Origin: Pseudomonadota bacterium
GTDB taxonomy: Bacteria; Pseudomonadota; Gammaproteobacteria; Steroidobacterales; MnTg04
Direction of reading: 5' to 3'
Assembly (NCBI GenBank): GCA_022560735.1
Contig: JADFSO010000024.1
Location: 1 to 39,464, forward strand
DNA length: 39,464 nt
Below are positions 27,348-37,034 of the stretch, in pieces (position 1 is the first letter of the stretch; every line of letters begins with the position of its first letter). The notes under the pieces are model-generated. The model made no database searches and was not told the origin of the DNA. It saw nothing but the letters and a program-made list of their open reading frames with translations. Both the position numbers and the translations under genes were made by a program.

Positions 27348-28181
27348 AGTGCCGACCGGAACGACCTGCAAGGTCTGCCTGAATTGGAGGCCCTGAGTAT
27401 CAGTGACTTCTGCAGTGAGTTGGCCCTCACTGTCCGGCACAAAGAAGAATCTGAAAATGGGGTTTTCGCTAATACCGATTCCGGTCTCGGCGGAAAAAAT
27501 TTCCTCGCCGTCAAACCTGACTTTGACGTGCCGAACGAAATGGGCAGGTGCATACAGATGCGTGACCTGATCCATTTGCATGCCGTTCAGGTTCGGGTGA
27601 CTGATCATCAGCTGCGCGGCGGTCGGTTGGGCGAGTCGTGCAACGCTATTGGTTCTCAGTTTGATTTTCCCGAGGCGCGCCATCGCTGCATCAAGGTCAG
27701 AACCTGCCGGCGCCGAGCAACCGCCCGTCGCTTTGATGAAGCGCCGGCTCATGAATAACTCACCATCACTGGTTTCTGCGATCGCCCGTATCGGGCCGTA
27801 GGCGTTAACCCTGACCCGAAGCGCCAGATCGGCGCGCCCGCTCTTCGGTGTGAAGTGAAAGGTGCCGACTAGCGGCCCGGGATTCTTGTCGATGAACAAG
27901 TGAATGGTTTTGATATACCGCTCGTCCGTCTGCGGTATCTGCGCCGTGATCGATATGGGCACGATGGCCGCGTCTTCCGCACGATTTGGTGCATCCAGCA
28001 CGATGAGGTCATCCGATTGGGTTATTGGGCGATCCCCGAAATAAGCCTGTCGCAATCCCCCAGTCCAAACCATGTCCTCTTCGACCGTCGTTGCCTCACC
28101 CATGACTGGAGCAAGCATCATCAACACGGTGGCGCACCCCAGTTGAGCGGCGAACGCATTGCAACGCGAATTAATCATCAT
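27339..28181 (-). CDS. Quinoprotein dehydrogenase-associated SoxYZ-like carrier
   Basis: The 280-residue secreted protein resembles a fusion of SoxY and SoxZ found with PQQ dehydrogenases (TIGR04557). The SoxY-like half ends in a conserved Cys155 in ATGGCSAPAG, the equivalent of the SoxY swinging-arm cysteine that carries a covalent intermediate. The SoxZ-like half follows (LMISHPNLNGMQ, VKVRFDGEEIFSAETGIGISENPIFRFFFVP). GGGAGG nine bases before ATG 28181 supports the start. It begins four bases after the stop of the SoxH-like hydrolase, so the two are co-translated. Family knowledge: the pair is called a quinoprotein relay, with unproven chemistry. Its last eight codons overlap the MoxR relic on the other strand. 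Confidence 0.88.
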   Translation of the reverse strand: MMINSRCNAFAAQLGCATVLMMLAPVMGEATTVEEDMVWTGGLRQAYFGDRPITQSDDLIVLDAPNRAEDAAIVPISITAQIPQTDERYIKTIHLFIDKNPGPLVGTFHFTPKSGRADLALRVRVNAYGPIRAIAETSDGELFMSRRFIKATGGCSAPAGSDLDAAMARLGKIKLRTNSVARLAQPTAAQLMISHPNLNGMQMDQVTHLYAPAHFVRHVKVRFDGEEIFSAETGIGISENPIFRFFFVPDSEGQLTAEVTDTQGLQFRQTLQVVPVGTLR

Positions 28182-28185
28182 CCGG

Positions 28186-29112
28186 TCAATCCTCCCATTC
28201 CAGCTCGGCGTATGCGGCGCCCACATTACGCCGTTGGTAGCGGTCAAACAATAACCATTCCTCCGACCGGGGCTGGTCGATGTTATCCTGCGCTGAGGCT
28301 AAATCACCGCCGCTTGCAATCCAGGCCCGGACGTTCTCCCGCAGCCCGGTCAGATACTGCAGCGTCGGCTCGGCAGCCGAGGGCCAAAGTGCGCGTACCG
28401 GGCCATGGCCCGGTACGACATAAGCCAACGATTCGCTGGTCATTGCCTCGAGTTCGCCGATCCAGCCGTTGATACTGCCGTCAATGACCGGTAAATGCTC
28501 GAGAAAAACCAAGTCGCCGAGAAAAGCTGTCTTCGTTTTCTCGTCTACGACACTGATGTCGTGGTCCGTATGGGCGCTTTTGTGAGCCCGAACGGTCAAG
28601 ACCCTTTCTCCAATATCCAATTGGATCACGCTTGTCAGCGTGCGTTCCGGGAAAACGAAAATCGATTCGTGGAGCGCCCTGCTCTCGTACGCGGACGCAC
28701 GCTCAAGGTAAGTATCACCGCGCATCGCCAACGCGCGTGGCAGTTTGGCGTGACCGACGAATTCCACGCCGGGGCGCTTAAACGCCAAATTTCCCAGCAG
28801 ATGATCTGGATGGACATGCGTATTGATCACATAACACACAGGTCGCTCGGTCACCTCGCGGATCGCGCAATCCAATGCTTGCCCTTCCGCGAGACTACCG
28901 CCGGTATCGATTACCGCAACACAGCGATCGCCGACGACAAAGCCAATGTTGGCAATCTCATCACCTTCAAATACGACTGCGGCATGTCCGGGCCGTACGT
29001 AAACGCCTGCGGCGACTTGCACAACCCCGGTTGATGGCGAGCAGGATTCCGGCGTTTGCACGGGGACCGCGCGGCAAGAAAACGCGCAAAGGGCAAAAGT
29101 CAGCTGCAACAT
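28186..29112 (-). CDS. Quinoprotein relay system zinc metallohydrolase (SoxH-like)
   Basis: The 308-residue metallo-beta-lactamase-fold protein has a signal-like N-terminus (MLQLTFALCAFSCRAVPV). Zinc motifs are His99-x-His101-x-Asp103-His104 (THVHPDHLLGN), then a His/Asp group SAHTDHD, GDLVF and PGHGP. It matches the PQQ-associated SoxH-like hydrolases (TIGR04559 type). Such proteins are thought to act on the SoxYZ-like carrier, by analogy with thiosulfate-oxidation hydrolases. AAGG before ATG 29112 and the signal peptide favour this start over the frame to 29154. It is first in the minus-strand cluster and divergent from the TonB receptor. Its true substrate is unknown. Confidence 0.88.
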   Translation of the reverse strand: MLQLTFALCAFSCRAVPVQTPESCSPSTGVVQVAAGVYVRPGHAAVVFEGDEIANIGFVVGDRCVAVIDTGGSLAEGQALDCAIREVTERPVCYVINTHVHPDHLLGNLAFKRPGVEFVGHAKLPRALAMRGDTYLERASAYESRALHESIFVFPERTLTSVIQLDIGERVLTVRAHKSAHTDHDISVVDEKTKTAFLGDLVFLEHLPVIDGSINGWIGELEAMTSESLAYVVPGHGPVRALWPSAAEPTLQYLTGLRENVRAWIASGGDLASAQDNIDQPRSEEWLLFDRYQRRNVGAAYAELEWED

Positions 29113-29466
29113 CACCGACCTTCTGACACTGTTTTCGCGTTGACGGCTTGGCATGAATTCGTCTCAGTCTACAGAATTCTGACGAATCCCGTTTCTGCCG
29201 CAGGACAGCAATCGGCGCGAGGTCATCGAATCACCGGCTACGCTGGACGGACAAGCGGTCTTGCAGTATTTTAGACTAAGTCTAAGATTGGTGGCTCATC
29301 CAGTTCGCGTCGACTGAACGAAGTTGGGCGCCACAGGCGCTCGAATGTGAGCAGGAACACTCAGGCAAATACTGGTGCGGGCTCGTACGACAAAACCTTG
29401 TTAGACTGGCATTGCATACACAAACTGAACAGCTGCCTGCAATTACAGAAAAGTGAGAACAAACAA
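29113..29466. other. Divergent intergenic region, SoxH-like gene / TonB receptor
   Basis: About 350 bases without a convincing gene. The receptor frame is open back to GTG 29347, but that N-terminus is not signal-like. The 15-base palindrome at 29271 is the main feature seen. Confidence 0.45.
29261..29288 (+). promoter_or_regulatory. Candidate promoter and palindromic operator before the TonB receptor
   Basis: A perfect palindrome TTAGACT-A-AGTCTAA (29271-29285) lies between a weak -35 TTGCAG (29261-29266) and a -10 TAAGAT (29283-29288), 16 bases apart. It stands in the divergent region between the SoxH-like gene and the TonB receptor, and could regulate either. Confidence 0.45.
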
Positions 29467-31569
29467 TTGAAACGAGATAATTGGTTCCTGGCCTGGCCAG
29501 GCCTGGCAGTCATTGCGGTGATGCTGTTTGCCGGTAGCGGCATTGCGGTCGCTGATTCATCTTACCCAGACCCCGACGCGACGCAACTCGACGAAATCGT
29601 GGTGCACGCGACGCGTATGGACAAACGTATTGATGAGGTTCCGGCAGCGATCAGCGTGATAACGAAGGACGATATCCAACTCGGCCGTCAGCAACTTGGC
29701 CTGGACGAGTCGCTGTCCGCCATACCCGGTCTGTTCATGCAAAACCGATATAATTTCGCGCAGGACCTGCGCATTGCCATTCGAGGCTTCGGTGCCCGAT
29801 CGAATTTCGGCATTCGCGGCATCAAGATATTGGTGGACGGAATTCCGGAATCACTGCCGGACGGGCAAGGCCAATCCGACGGCATCGACCTCGGCTCTGT
29901 AGAGCGAATCGAAGTCATTCGCGGGCCGGCATCGTCTCTGTACGGCAATGCATCCGGTGGGGTTATCAGCATTACGTCCGAGCGCGGACCCGTCGATCCC
30001 TTCGTTGACACCCGTTGGTCCTTTGGCGAATTCGACTTCAACAAATTTCAAGTAAAGGCCGGCGGCGACACGGGCCGCTTTAACTACCTGGTCAATATTT
30101 CACACATGCAGTATGACGGTTACCGTGACCATAGCCAAACGGAAAACACGTCGCTGAATGCCAGATTCGTCTATGCAACCGACAATGAAGCGGAATATGG
30201 CCTGGTCTTCAATGCTACGGATCAGCCCGTGGCTAACGATCCCGGTGGCGTGACGCTGATACAAGCGCAAACGGACCCCAAGTCGGCGCGGCAACGAAAC
30301 GTGGATTTCGACGCAGGGGAGGCACTGGATCAACAACGAATCGGGTTGAGTTACAGGAAATCGTTCGGCGAGCGCCATGAGATCCGCTTGCGAAATCACT
30401 ATGTGTGGCGCGATTTCGCCAACAAGCTGCCATTTACGAGTGGCGGCGCCGTACAGTTCGATCGATTTTTTGTCGGCGGCGGCGCGATATATACCTACCG
30501 CGGTGAATTATGGGACCGGCCGAACAACCTAATCGTTGGCACGGACATCGATCGTCAGGACGATGCCCGCCGACGGTTCGACAATAATATGGGCGTGCTT
30601 GGGTCACTGACACTCGATCAAACTGAAGTCGTAACCAGTCTCGGCCTGTTTGTACAAAATGAGCTTGCGCTAAGCGAAAATTTGGCATTGACCGTAGGCC
30701 TGCGTTACGACGAGGTCAAATTTGAAGTTGAGGACAAGTTCCTTGCCGATGGTGACGACTCGGGCGATCGAACCCTCAGTGAAACGAGTCCGATGATTGG
30801 CATTGTGTACACACCGTCAAAATCGACCAGTCTCTACGCCACCTTTTCCACGGCGTTTGAAACGCCGACGACAACGGAATTTGCCAACCCCAGCGGCGCC
30901 GGTGGCTTTAATCCGGACGTCGACCCGCAAATCGCCAAGAACTATGAGGTGGGTATCAGGGGAACACTCGGCGAAAACAATCGATACGAGTTGTCGCTAT
31001 TTACCATAGATGTTGAGGACGAGCTGATCCCCTTCGAACTGGCAACGCAACCCGGTCGGAATTTTTTCTCCAACGCCGGAAAATCCAAGCGCAAAGGCGT
31101 CGAGATTTCGTTCGTCAGCGAGCCAGTCGAAGGATTAAGGATATCGGTCGCCTACACGTATTCGGATTTTCAGTTCGACGAATTTCTCGATGACAATGGC
31201 AACGACTTTTCTGGAAATGCACTTCCTGGTATTCCCGATGACCTGTTTCGAGGCGAAGTGGCGTACAGACATCCGTCGGGTTTCTACGGCGTCGTCGATG
31301 TACTTGATGTTGGCGATTTTTTCGTCAACAACGCCAACTCGGCCATCAATGATTCCTACAGCGTGGTGAACCTGCGTGCCGGGTTTGCCAACTTTCGATT
31401 CGGTGACTGGACGCTGTCGCCATTTGTCGGCATCAATAATCTGACGGACGAGCAATACGCCGCCAATGTGCGTATCAATGCATTTGGTGGCCGCTATTTC
31501 GAGCCGGCGCCGGAGCGGCATTTGTACGGTGGCCTCGCGATTCGGTATAATTTCGCTCGAAGGCAATAA
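29467..31569 (+). CDS. TonB-dependent outer-membrane receptor beside the xox cluster
   Basis: The receptor has about 700 residues. TTG 29467 gives a classical signal peptide (MKRDNWFLAWPGLAVIAVML, cleavage near AVADS). The only other good in-frame start is GTG 29347, with a 40-residue extension. TonB-box-like TQLDEIVVHATR is followed by the plug (VPAAISVITKDDIQLG, IRGFGARSNFGIRGIKILVDGIP, RIEVIRGPASSLYGNASGGVISI) and a barrel ending GGLAIRYNFARRQ. The plug is that of siderophore/metal-complex receptors. Its position opposite the XoxF relay genes and next to frmA parallels lanthanide-uptake receptors such as LutH, but the substrate cannot be read from the sequence. A perfect palindrome lies in its promoter region. 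Confidence 0.88.
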   Translation: MKRDNWFLAWPGLAVIAVMLFAGSGIAVADSSYPDPDATQLDEIVVHATRMDKRIDEVPAAISVITKDDIQLGRQQLGLDESLSAIPGLFMQNRYNFAQDLRIAIRGFGARSNFGIRGIKILVDGIPESLPDGQGQSDGIDLGSVERIEVIRGPASSLYGNASGGVISITSERGPVDPFVDTRWSFGEFDFNKFQVKAGGDTGRFNYLVNISHMQYDGYRDHSQTENTSLNARFVYATDNEAEYGLVFNATDQPVANDPGGVTLIQAQTDPKSARQRNVDFDAGEALDQQRIGLSYRKSFGERHEIRLRNHYVWRDFANKLPFTSGGAVQFDRFFVGGGAIYTYRGELWDRPNNLIVGTDIDRQDDARRRFDNNMGVLGSLTLDQTEVVTSLGLFVQNELALSENLALTVGLRYDEVKFEVEDKFLADGDDSGDRTLSETSPMIGIVYTPSKSTSLYATFSTAFETPTTTEFANPSGAGGFNPDVDPQIAKNYEVGIRGTLGENNRYELSLFTIDVEDELIPFELATQPGRNFFSNAGKSKRKGVEISFVSEPVEGLRISVAYTYSDFQFDEFLDDNGNDFSGNALPGIPDDLFRGEVAYRHPSGFYGVVDVLDVGDFFVNNANSAINDSYSVVNLRAGFANFRFGDWTLSPFVGINNLTDEQYAANVRINAFGGRYFEPAPERHLYGGLAIRYNFARRQ

Positions 31570-31572
31570 TAA

Positions 31573-32715
<1,143 letters not shown>

Positions 32716-33078
32716 CGCGACAGAGCAAAGAAGTCTTTGCATGGCAACCGGTGCCTCTGGGCACATTGCATCGGGCCAAGTGATACAAAAAGACGATTTA
32801 AAGTTGACTCTGGACGTGCGGAGCAGCATTCTGGCCGGTACGGAGTAAAATGATCGCCGTGACGGCGAGCGTATTCAGGGGAATCAATAGATCTGAAGCG
32901 AGCGGCACAAGCAGAAACCTAGGGCTTTATGAATATGACGGGCTCGCGTTCGCGGCCCGGCGCAACCGTCATAGTGAGGCGCGAGAAATGACAGCAGGCT
33001 TTGCTTCGCTGGATTTTTGTCCATCCAGGCACCTGACGCTGTCGGCGCATTTTTAGAGTGATGAGGGGAGGTTTGATC
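32716..33078. other. Intergenic stretch between frmA and the porin
   Basis: No gene with a ribosome binding site is seen. A short palindrome GCAAAGA-AG-TCTTTGC at 32725-32740, ten bases past the frmA stop, may be a weak hairpin or protein site; no T run follows. Confidence 0.4.
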
Positions 33079-34332
33079 ATGACGACAAAACAAACTAAGA
33101 GCTGGGTTACCGCATTGACGGGAATGATCGTCCTGATGGTAACATCGATTAATGCTCAGGCTTTCGAGTCAATGAAGGTGGGGGACTGGGACGTTGATTT
33201 TAGCGGCAACATAAACGGATTTTTCACCAATGTTGATTGCGATCCGAATGGCAACGGTGTTGTTGCCGGCGGTTTGGCGTGCGGGTCGAATGGCACAGAT
33301 CGCACCGTCGGAAGTGTCCAGACGGGCTTGTTGCCGTCCTGGTTTGGGTTCCACGCCAAACATGAATCCGACAACATCACCACCGAAATCAATATTGGCT
33401 TTCAACCGGGCATCGATGGCGGCAGCCAGTCGAACAGCCTCGACGGTCCATTGCAGAACAACTCGGAAAACCTGCGGGTGGTCAATCTCAAGTTCGGTAG
33501 CGACTGGGGCACGCTCATGATCGGGCGCGACATCGGCATATTCGGATCTGACGCGCTCCTTGCGGACATGACCTTGCTGGGTGTAGGCACGGTGTCCGAT
33601 TTGACTGCCGGCGGCGGCAACACAACATTGGGTCGGATCGGGGTCGGGTATCTGTATGCGGACTGGAAAGCCCAGATTCAGTACTCGTCACCCACGTGGG
33701 AAGGATTTTCTTTTGCTGTTGCATTGGTCGATCCCTGGGGTCTCGCCGGCCTGTCCGGCGATAGCCTCAACTCCGGGTCCTTCGATCAACAAGCCGATAC
33801 TTACGGTTTCGAAGGCAAAGCCGTCTATAAGTTCGGCGGCGCTGACGGTTCCACAGTCAGCGGCAAGGTATGGGCCAGCTTTATCAGGCAGTCATTGGAT
33901 AGTTCGTCGTTGCCCGGCCAGGACGCAACAGGATTTGATGTCGGAGTCAAAGTCGGACTTAACGACTTGGAACTCGTCGGGTATTTCTACAGCGGGGACG
34001 GAATCGGGACCACCGGTTTTCTACTCGACGCTGTAGATCTCAGTGGCAACACCCGCGATTCGGACGGTTTCTATGTGCAGGGAACTTACAAGTTCCCAGG
34101 CGCGGGCACCAAGGTGGGCATCAGCTTTGGTGAGAGCAACCTCGATCTCGCGGCCGGCGAGGCGGCCTCTACGCTGGTAAAGACCAACGAATCTTTCATC
34201 ATCGGCTTGTATCATCCATTGACCTCGTCGCTGAACCTCGTGCTCGAGTACTCGAATACGGAAGCGACAGCGCACAATGGTAATAGCGCGGACGAAAACA
34301 CAATCGCCATCGGCGCCATCCTGTTCTACTAG
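33079..34332 (+). CDS. Outer-membrane porin
   Basis: The 417-residue protein has a signal peptide ending at NAQA and a Gram-negative porin pattern. Alternating beta strands start with DWDVDFSGNINGFFTNVD. The PSWFGFHAKHESDNITTEINIGF block and SLDGPLQNNSENLRVVNLKFGSDWGTLMIGRDIG follow. The C-terminal strand ends in aromatic Tyr (AIGAILFY), as required for outer-membrane insertion. GGGGAGG seven bases before ATG 33079 supports the start. Porins of this sort pass small solutes; next to methanol and formaldehyde genes it may admit alcohols, but specificity is unknown. A GC-rich hairpin follows the gene. Confidence 0.88.
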   Translation: MTTKQTKSWVTALTGMIVLMVTSINAQAFESMKVGDWDVDFSGNINGFFTNVDCDPNGNGVVAGGLACGSNGTDRTVGSVQTGLLPSWFGFHAKHESDNITTEINIGFQPGIDGGSQSNSLDGPLQNNSENLRVVNLKFGSDWGTLMIGRDIGIFGSDALLADMTLLGVGTVSDLTAGGGNTTLGRIGVGYLYADWKAQIQYSSPTWEGFSFAVALVDPWGLAGLSGDSLNSGSFDQQADTYGFEGKAVYKFGGADGSTVSGKVWASFIRQSLDSSSLPGQDATGFDVGVKVGLNDLELVGYFYSGDGIGTTGFLLDAVDLSGNTRDSDGFYVQGTYKFPGAGTKVGISFGESNLDLAAGEAASTLVKTNESFIIGLYHPLTSSLNLVLEYSNTEATAHNGNSADENTIAIGAILFY

Positions 34333-34368
34333 TCAGGGCGGCGCTTACAAGGCAAAATAACGGTACGG

Positions 34369-34390
34369 GGCGGCGCCTTTGGGCGTCGCC
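34369..34390 (+). terminator. Hairpin after the porin gene
   Basis: A nine-pair GC-rich stem with one G-T wobble (34369-34377 with 34382-34390) has a four-base loop and lies 37 bases after the porin stop. Only two T residues follow, so termination would be weak or depend on other factors. Confidence 0.5.
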
Positions 34391-34479
34391 TTCGTCCCGC
34401 AGACCTGTTTGTGATCGAGTGCTACGCGCGCGGGCAATTCAAAGTGCAAAATCGAAAACTCCAATTGCTGCAACGTTCG

Positions 34480-35403
34480 ATGCCACGACCTGGGCAGGTC
34501 GCAGGGTTGCTGGTGGGATATCTTTTCGCTTTCCTTACCTGCCTGCCGAGCGCTTATGCGGCTTCGAATTCGGTAATCTGGGAGCGTGGCGATCAGATTG
34601 TTAAACTCGTACGGCAGGACGACGACTCGGCGGCACCGAACGACCATCCGACTAGCATGACAGCCGACGAAATTGAGGCGATGCTTGAGACGCTACGTTT
34701 GCGCTATGCCGACGAAGATCCCGGTGGCGTCCCGGTACACGTTTTCACACAGACGGATATAGAGAATCTCGGCAAGGCTCTCGCAATCGGGCTTGGCCGC
34801 GCTGCGCCATCTCAGGACCTCATTTTTCATGTGATCGGCGCCCGCCGGCTTTCCCGCGGAGCGTTTGCGCGACGCAACCGGGTATGCGCCGGACGCGTTT
34901 TCTATCGAGACGGAAACCTCAATATCATTTTCGGTCAGATCCAGTCACCGTATCGTAAGAAAAACGTGTATGGCCAGATCGATGAAGATTTTTATCCGCG
35001 CAACTACGGCAACCGGACCACGGCGACAAAACACGATGTCGTCTTGTTGCCGAATGCGACGGCCAGTCTGTACCAAAGCAGTGGCGGTGTGCGTGATGAC
35101 TGGATTGTCATAAAACCTGGCGTCGCGGCCGCAGCCAGCTCGCCGGACGCCAACCCCGAGTTGGCACTCGCGACAACTGGCGCAACTGCTGCGGCGACTG
35201 TCGAGGCGACGGCGAACACATCAACGGCGGCGTCCGCAAATGCTAATGAAACCGCAAGCGGGCGAACCGAGGATGCGAGCACCCCGTCATTGGCAGCGGA
35301 CCTGGAGCAGCGCTTGAAAGCGTTGAAACGGTTGCGCGAGCGCGATCTAATCTCTGAGAATGCGTACCAAGCCAAAATGAAAGAGATTTTGCAGGATCTC
35401 TAA
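34480..35403 (+). CDS. Secreted protein with C-terminal SHOCT-like segment, function unknown
   Basis: The protein has about 307 residues, with a signal peptide (hydrophobic GQVAGLLVGYLFAFLTCLPSAYAA) if ATG 34480 is used; GTG 34411 would extend it by 23 residues. The middle domain (VHVFTQTDIENLGKALAIGLGRAAPSQDLIFHVIGARRL, RNRVCAGRVFYRDGNLNIIFGQ) is not one I recognise. An Ala/Thr-rich linker (about 210-265) leads to a C-terminal helical stretch, LEQRLKALKRLRERDLISE followed by AYQAKMKEILQDL, typical of SHOCT domains. It is ten bases before the next gene, so the two are probably one operon. A periplasmic or surface role near the quinoprotein genes is inferred. Confidence 0.75.
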   Translation: MPRPGQVAGLLVGYLFAFLTCLPSAYAASNSVIWERGDQIVKLVRQDDDSAAPNDHPTSMTADEIEAMLETLRLRYADEDPGGVPVHVFTQTDIENLGKALAIGLGRAAPSQDLIFHVIGARRLSRGAFARRNRVCAGRVFYRDGNLNIIFGQIQSPYRKKNVYGQIDEDFYPRNYGNRTTATKHDVVLLPNATASLYQSSGGVRDDWIVIKPGVAAAASSPDANPELALATTGATAAATVEATANTSTAASANANETASGRTEDASTPSLAADLEQRLKALKRLRERDLISENAYQAKMKEILQDL

Positions 35404-35413
35404 GGAGTGTCGA

Positions 35414-36178
35414 ATGAGGTTCTGCCTCCTTCTTTGCGCAATTTTGTTGCCGGCTGATTATGCGCAGACCGAGGTAACGAATATCACGGTGCGCGTCGTT
35501 GCGCGAAACGCACTGTATGTCGGTGACCTTGTCGAAGGCGCGTTCGTGACGATAACGGACGCCGTGAGCGGTGAGATGTTGGCGCAAGGTATTACCTCCG
35601 GCGATGCCGGTAATCCGCAACGCACGATGCGGACTCCGCGCAAACGCGGCGAGCCGATGGCTGCCAAAGGCGATGCGAAATTTGCCGCAACTTTGGATAT
35701 CGACGAGCCACGTTATATACAGGTAACCGCCCATGGCCCCCTGGGCAAGCGATTTACCGCGAATCGGGCTTCGGCGACCCAGTGGATTGTGCCGGGGAAA
35801 CACCTTACCGGTGGCGATGGTTGGGTGTTGGAATTGCCGGGCTTGCTGGTATCGCCGAACCTTGCCGCGAGTACAGTTCCGCTGTCAACAGCGGCGAGCG
35901 GCATACTCATCGAAGCTGAAGTGATGTTGATGTGCGGTTGCCCGATCAAACCGGGATTCTACTGGGATCCAAAAGATTACGAAGTGGTCGCGATCGTACG
36001 CCGGGGCGGTGAGGACGTGGGTCGGTTTCCGCTCCGCTATGCCGGCGCTGCCAGCGAATTTGAGACACAATTCACAGCGCACGTTCCGGGGCTTTATGAC
36101 ATCAGCATATACGCCTATGATTCAGCGTCCGGGAATACCGGGGTCGGCCAAGTCGAATTAACCGTGACTGAAAATTGA
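35414..36178 (+). CDS. Secreted protein with MCGCP motif, function unknown
   Basis: The 254-residue protein begins with a short signal (MRFCLLLCAILLPADYAQ) and has GGAG six bases before ATG 35414. The fold looks beta-rich: ITVRVVARNALYVGDLVEGAFV at the start and an Ig-like end (LYDISIYAYDSASGNTGVGQVELTV). In between, EVMLMCGCPIKPGFYWDPKDYEV carries a close Cys pair (CGC) with Met, a possible metal-binding spot. I do not know a named family. It follows the SHOCT-type gene by ten bases. A periplasmic partner of the alcohol-oxidation system, perhaps in metal handling, is only a hypothesis. Confidence 0.75.
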   Translation: MRFCLLLCAILLPADYAQTEVTNITVRVVARNALYVGDLVEGAFVTITDAVSGEMLAQGITSGDAGNPQRTMRTPRKRGEPMAAKGDAKFAATLDIDEPRYIQVTAHGPLGKRFTANRASATQWIVPGKHLTGGDGWVLELPGLLVSPNLAASTVPLSTAASGILIEAEVMLMCGCPIKPGFYWDPKDYEVVAIVRRGGEDVGRFPLRYAGAASEFETQFTAHVPGLYDISIYAYDSASGNTGVGQVELTVTEN

Positions 36179-36212
36179 GCTTGCGCAAGGAATATCCGAT
36201 GGCTGCGCAATC

Positions 36213-37034
36213 TCACTCGATCTCGGCTTCGGCGAGATTTTTGACTTTATCCAGGCCGATAATTTTTTCCTTGCCGATCAACTGCACGAGATAGGCGCCA
36301 GACACGTCGGCACCGCTTAAGTCCAGACCCGCAACGGACGCGTTGGTCAGGTCCGCGCCCGTCAAATCCGCGCCGCGAAAATTCGCATTGTCCAGTAACA
36401 CACCTCGCATCGAGGCGTACCCGGCGTCCAACCGCAGCGCGTTAACATTGCGCATATCGGCGCCATCGAGTTTAGCCATTCGCAAAACAGTACGCATCAA
36501 GCCCATCGATTGATTCTTCATGTCGGCGCCCATATTGGCGTTGCTTAAGTCGGCGCCGCGCAAGTCAGCGCGTTGCAGGTTGGCAACGATTCGAGCCCCT
36601 GAAAGATTCGCATCGCGTAAATTCGCGCGTTGCATCTGCGAAGACACGAGGCTTGCACCGCGCAAGTCCGCACGCTCCAGATTCGCATTTAATAACCACG
36701 CTGAATCCAGAATGGTATCGCGTAGATTTGCACCTCTTAGGTCCGTATTGTTCAACCGTGCCCAGCGCAAATTTGCACCCTTGAAATCGACATTCCGCAA
36801 ATCGAGCCCAGAAAGTCGTTTGCTCGTCAAATCAACGCGTTCATCCGCCGTTGCCCTGGACAAAATTGCCAGGAGTTCTTGGCGCGTCAACTCCGCTTTG
36901 GTCATTTCATCGCTGGTCAAATCGACATGATCCATCGGGTCCTGCCCGCTGACCCGATCGAGTGGCCAAAACAGAATACCGCAGCCCAATAGAGCACAAA
37001 ACACGCTTCGACACGAAATGCTCATTCTTTCCAT
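36213..37034 (-). CDS. Secreted pentapeptide-repeat protein
   Basis: The 273-residue protein has a signal-type N-terminus (hydrophobic VFCALLGCGILFWPL) and a long run of A(D/N)LXX pentapeptide repeats from about residue 75 to 255 (LDLRNVDFKGANLRWARLNN, ANLERADLRGASL, ANFRGADLTGADLTNASVAG), which form a right-handed quadrilateral beta-helix. GGAAG seven bases before ATG 37034 favours this start; ATG 37025 is also possible. Pentapeptide proteins are mostly scaffolds without a catalytic role. It converges with the MCGCP-motif gene, 34 bases apart. Two or three repeats are irregular around SMGLMRTVLRMAKLDGADM. Confidence 0.88.
   Translation of the reverse strand: MERMSISCRSVFCALLGCGILFWPLDRVSGQDPMDHVDLTSDEMTKAELTRQELLAILSRATADERVDLTSKRLSGLDLRNVDFKGANLRWARLNNTDLRGANLRDTILDSAWLLNANLERADLRGASLVSSQMQRANLRDANLSGARIVANLQRADLRGADLSNANMGADMKNQSMGLMRTVLRMAKLDGADMRNVNALRLDAGYASMRGVLLDNANFRGADLTGADLTNASVAGLDLSGADVSGAYLVQLIGKEKIIGLDKVKNLAEAEIE

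Noticed and set aside
32850..33056. 68-residue frame between frmA and the porin
   Set aside because: No ribosome binding site and no family features; it looks like chance.
36213..37034. Pentapeptide repeats as a DNA repeat or CRISPR-like array
   Set aside because: The periodicity is at protein level (15 bases) within one frame; there are no spacers.
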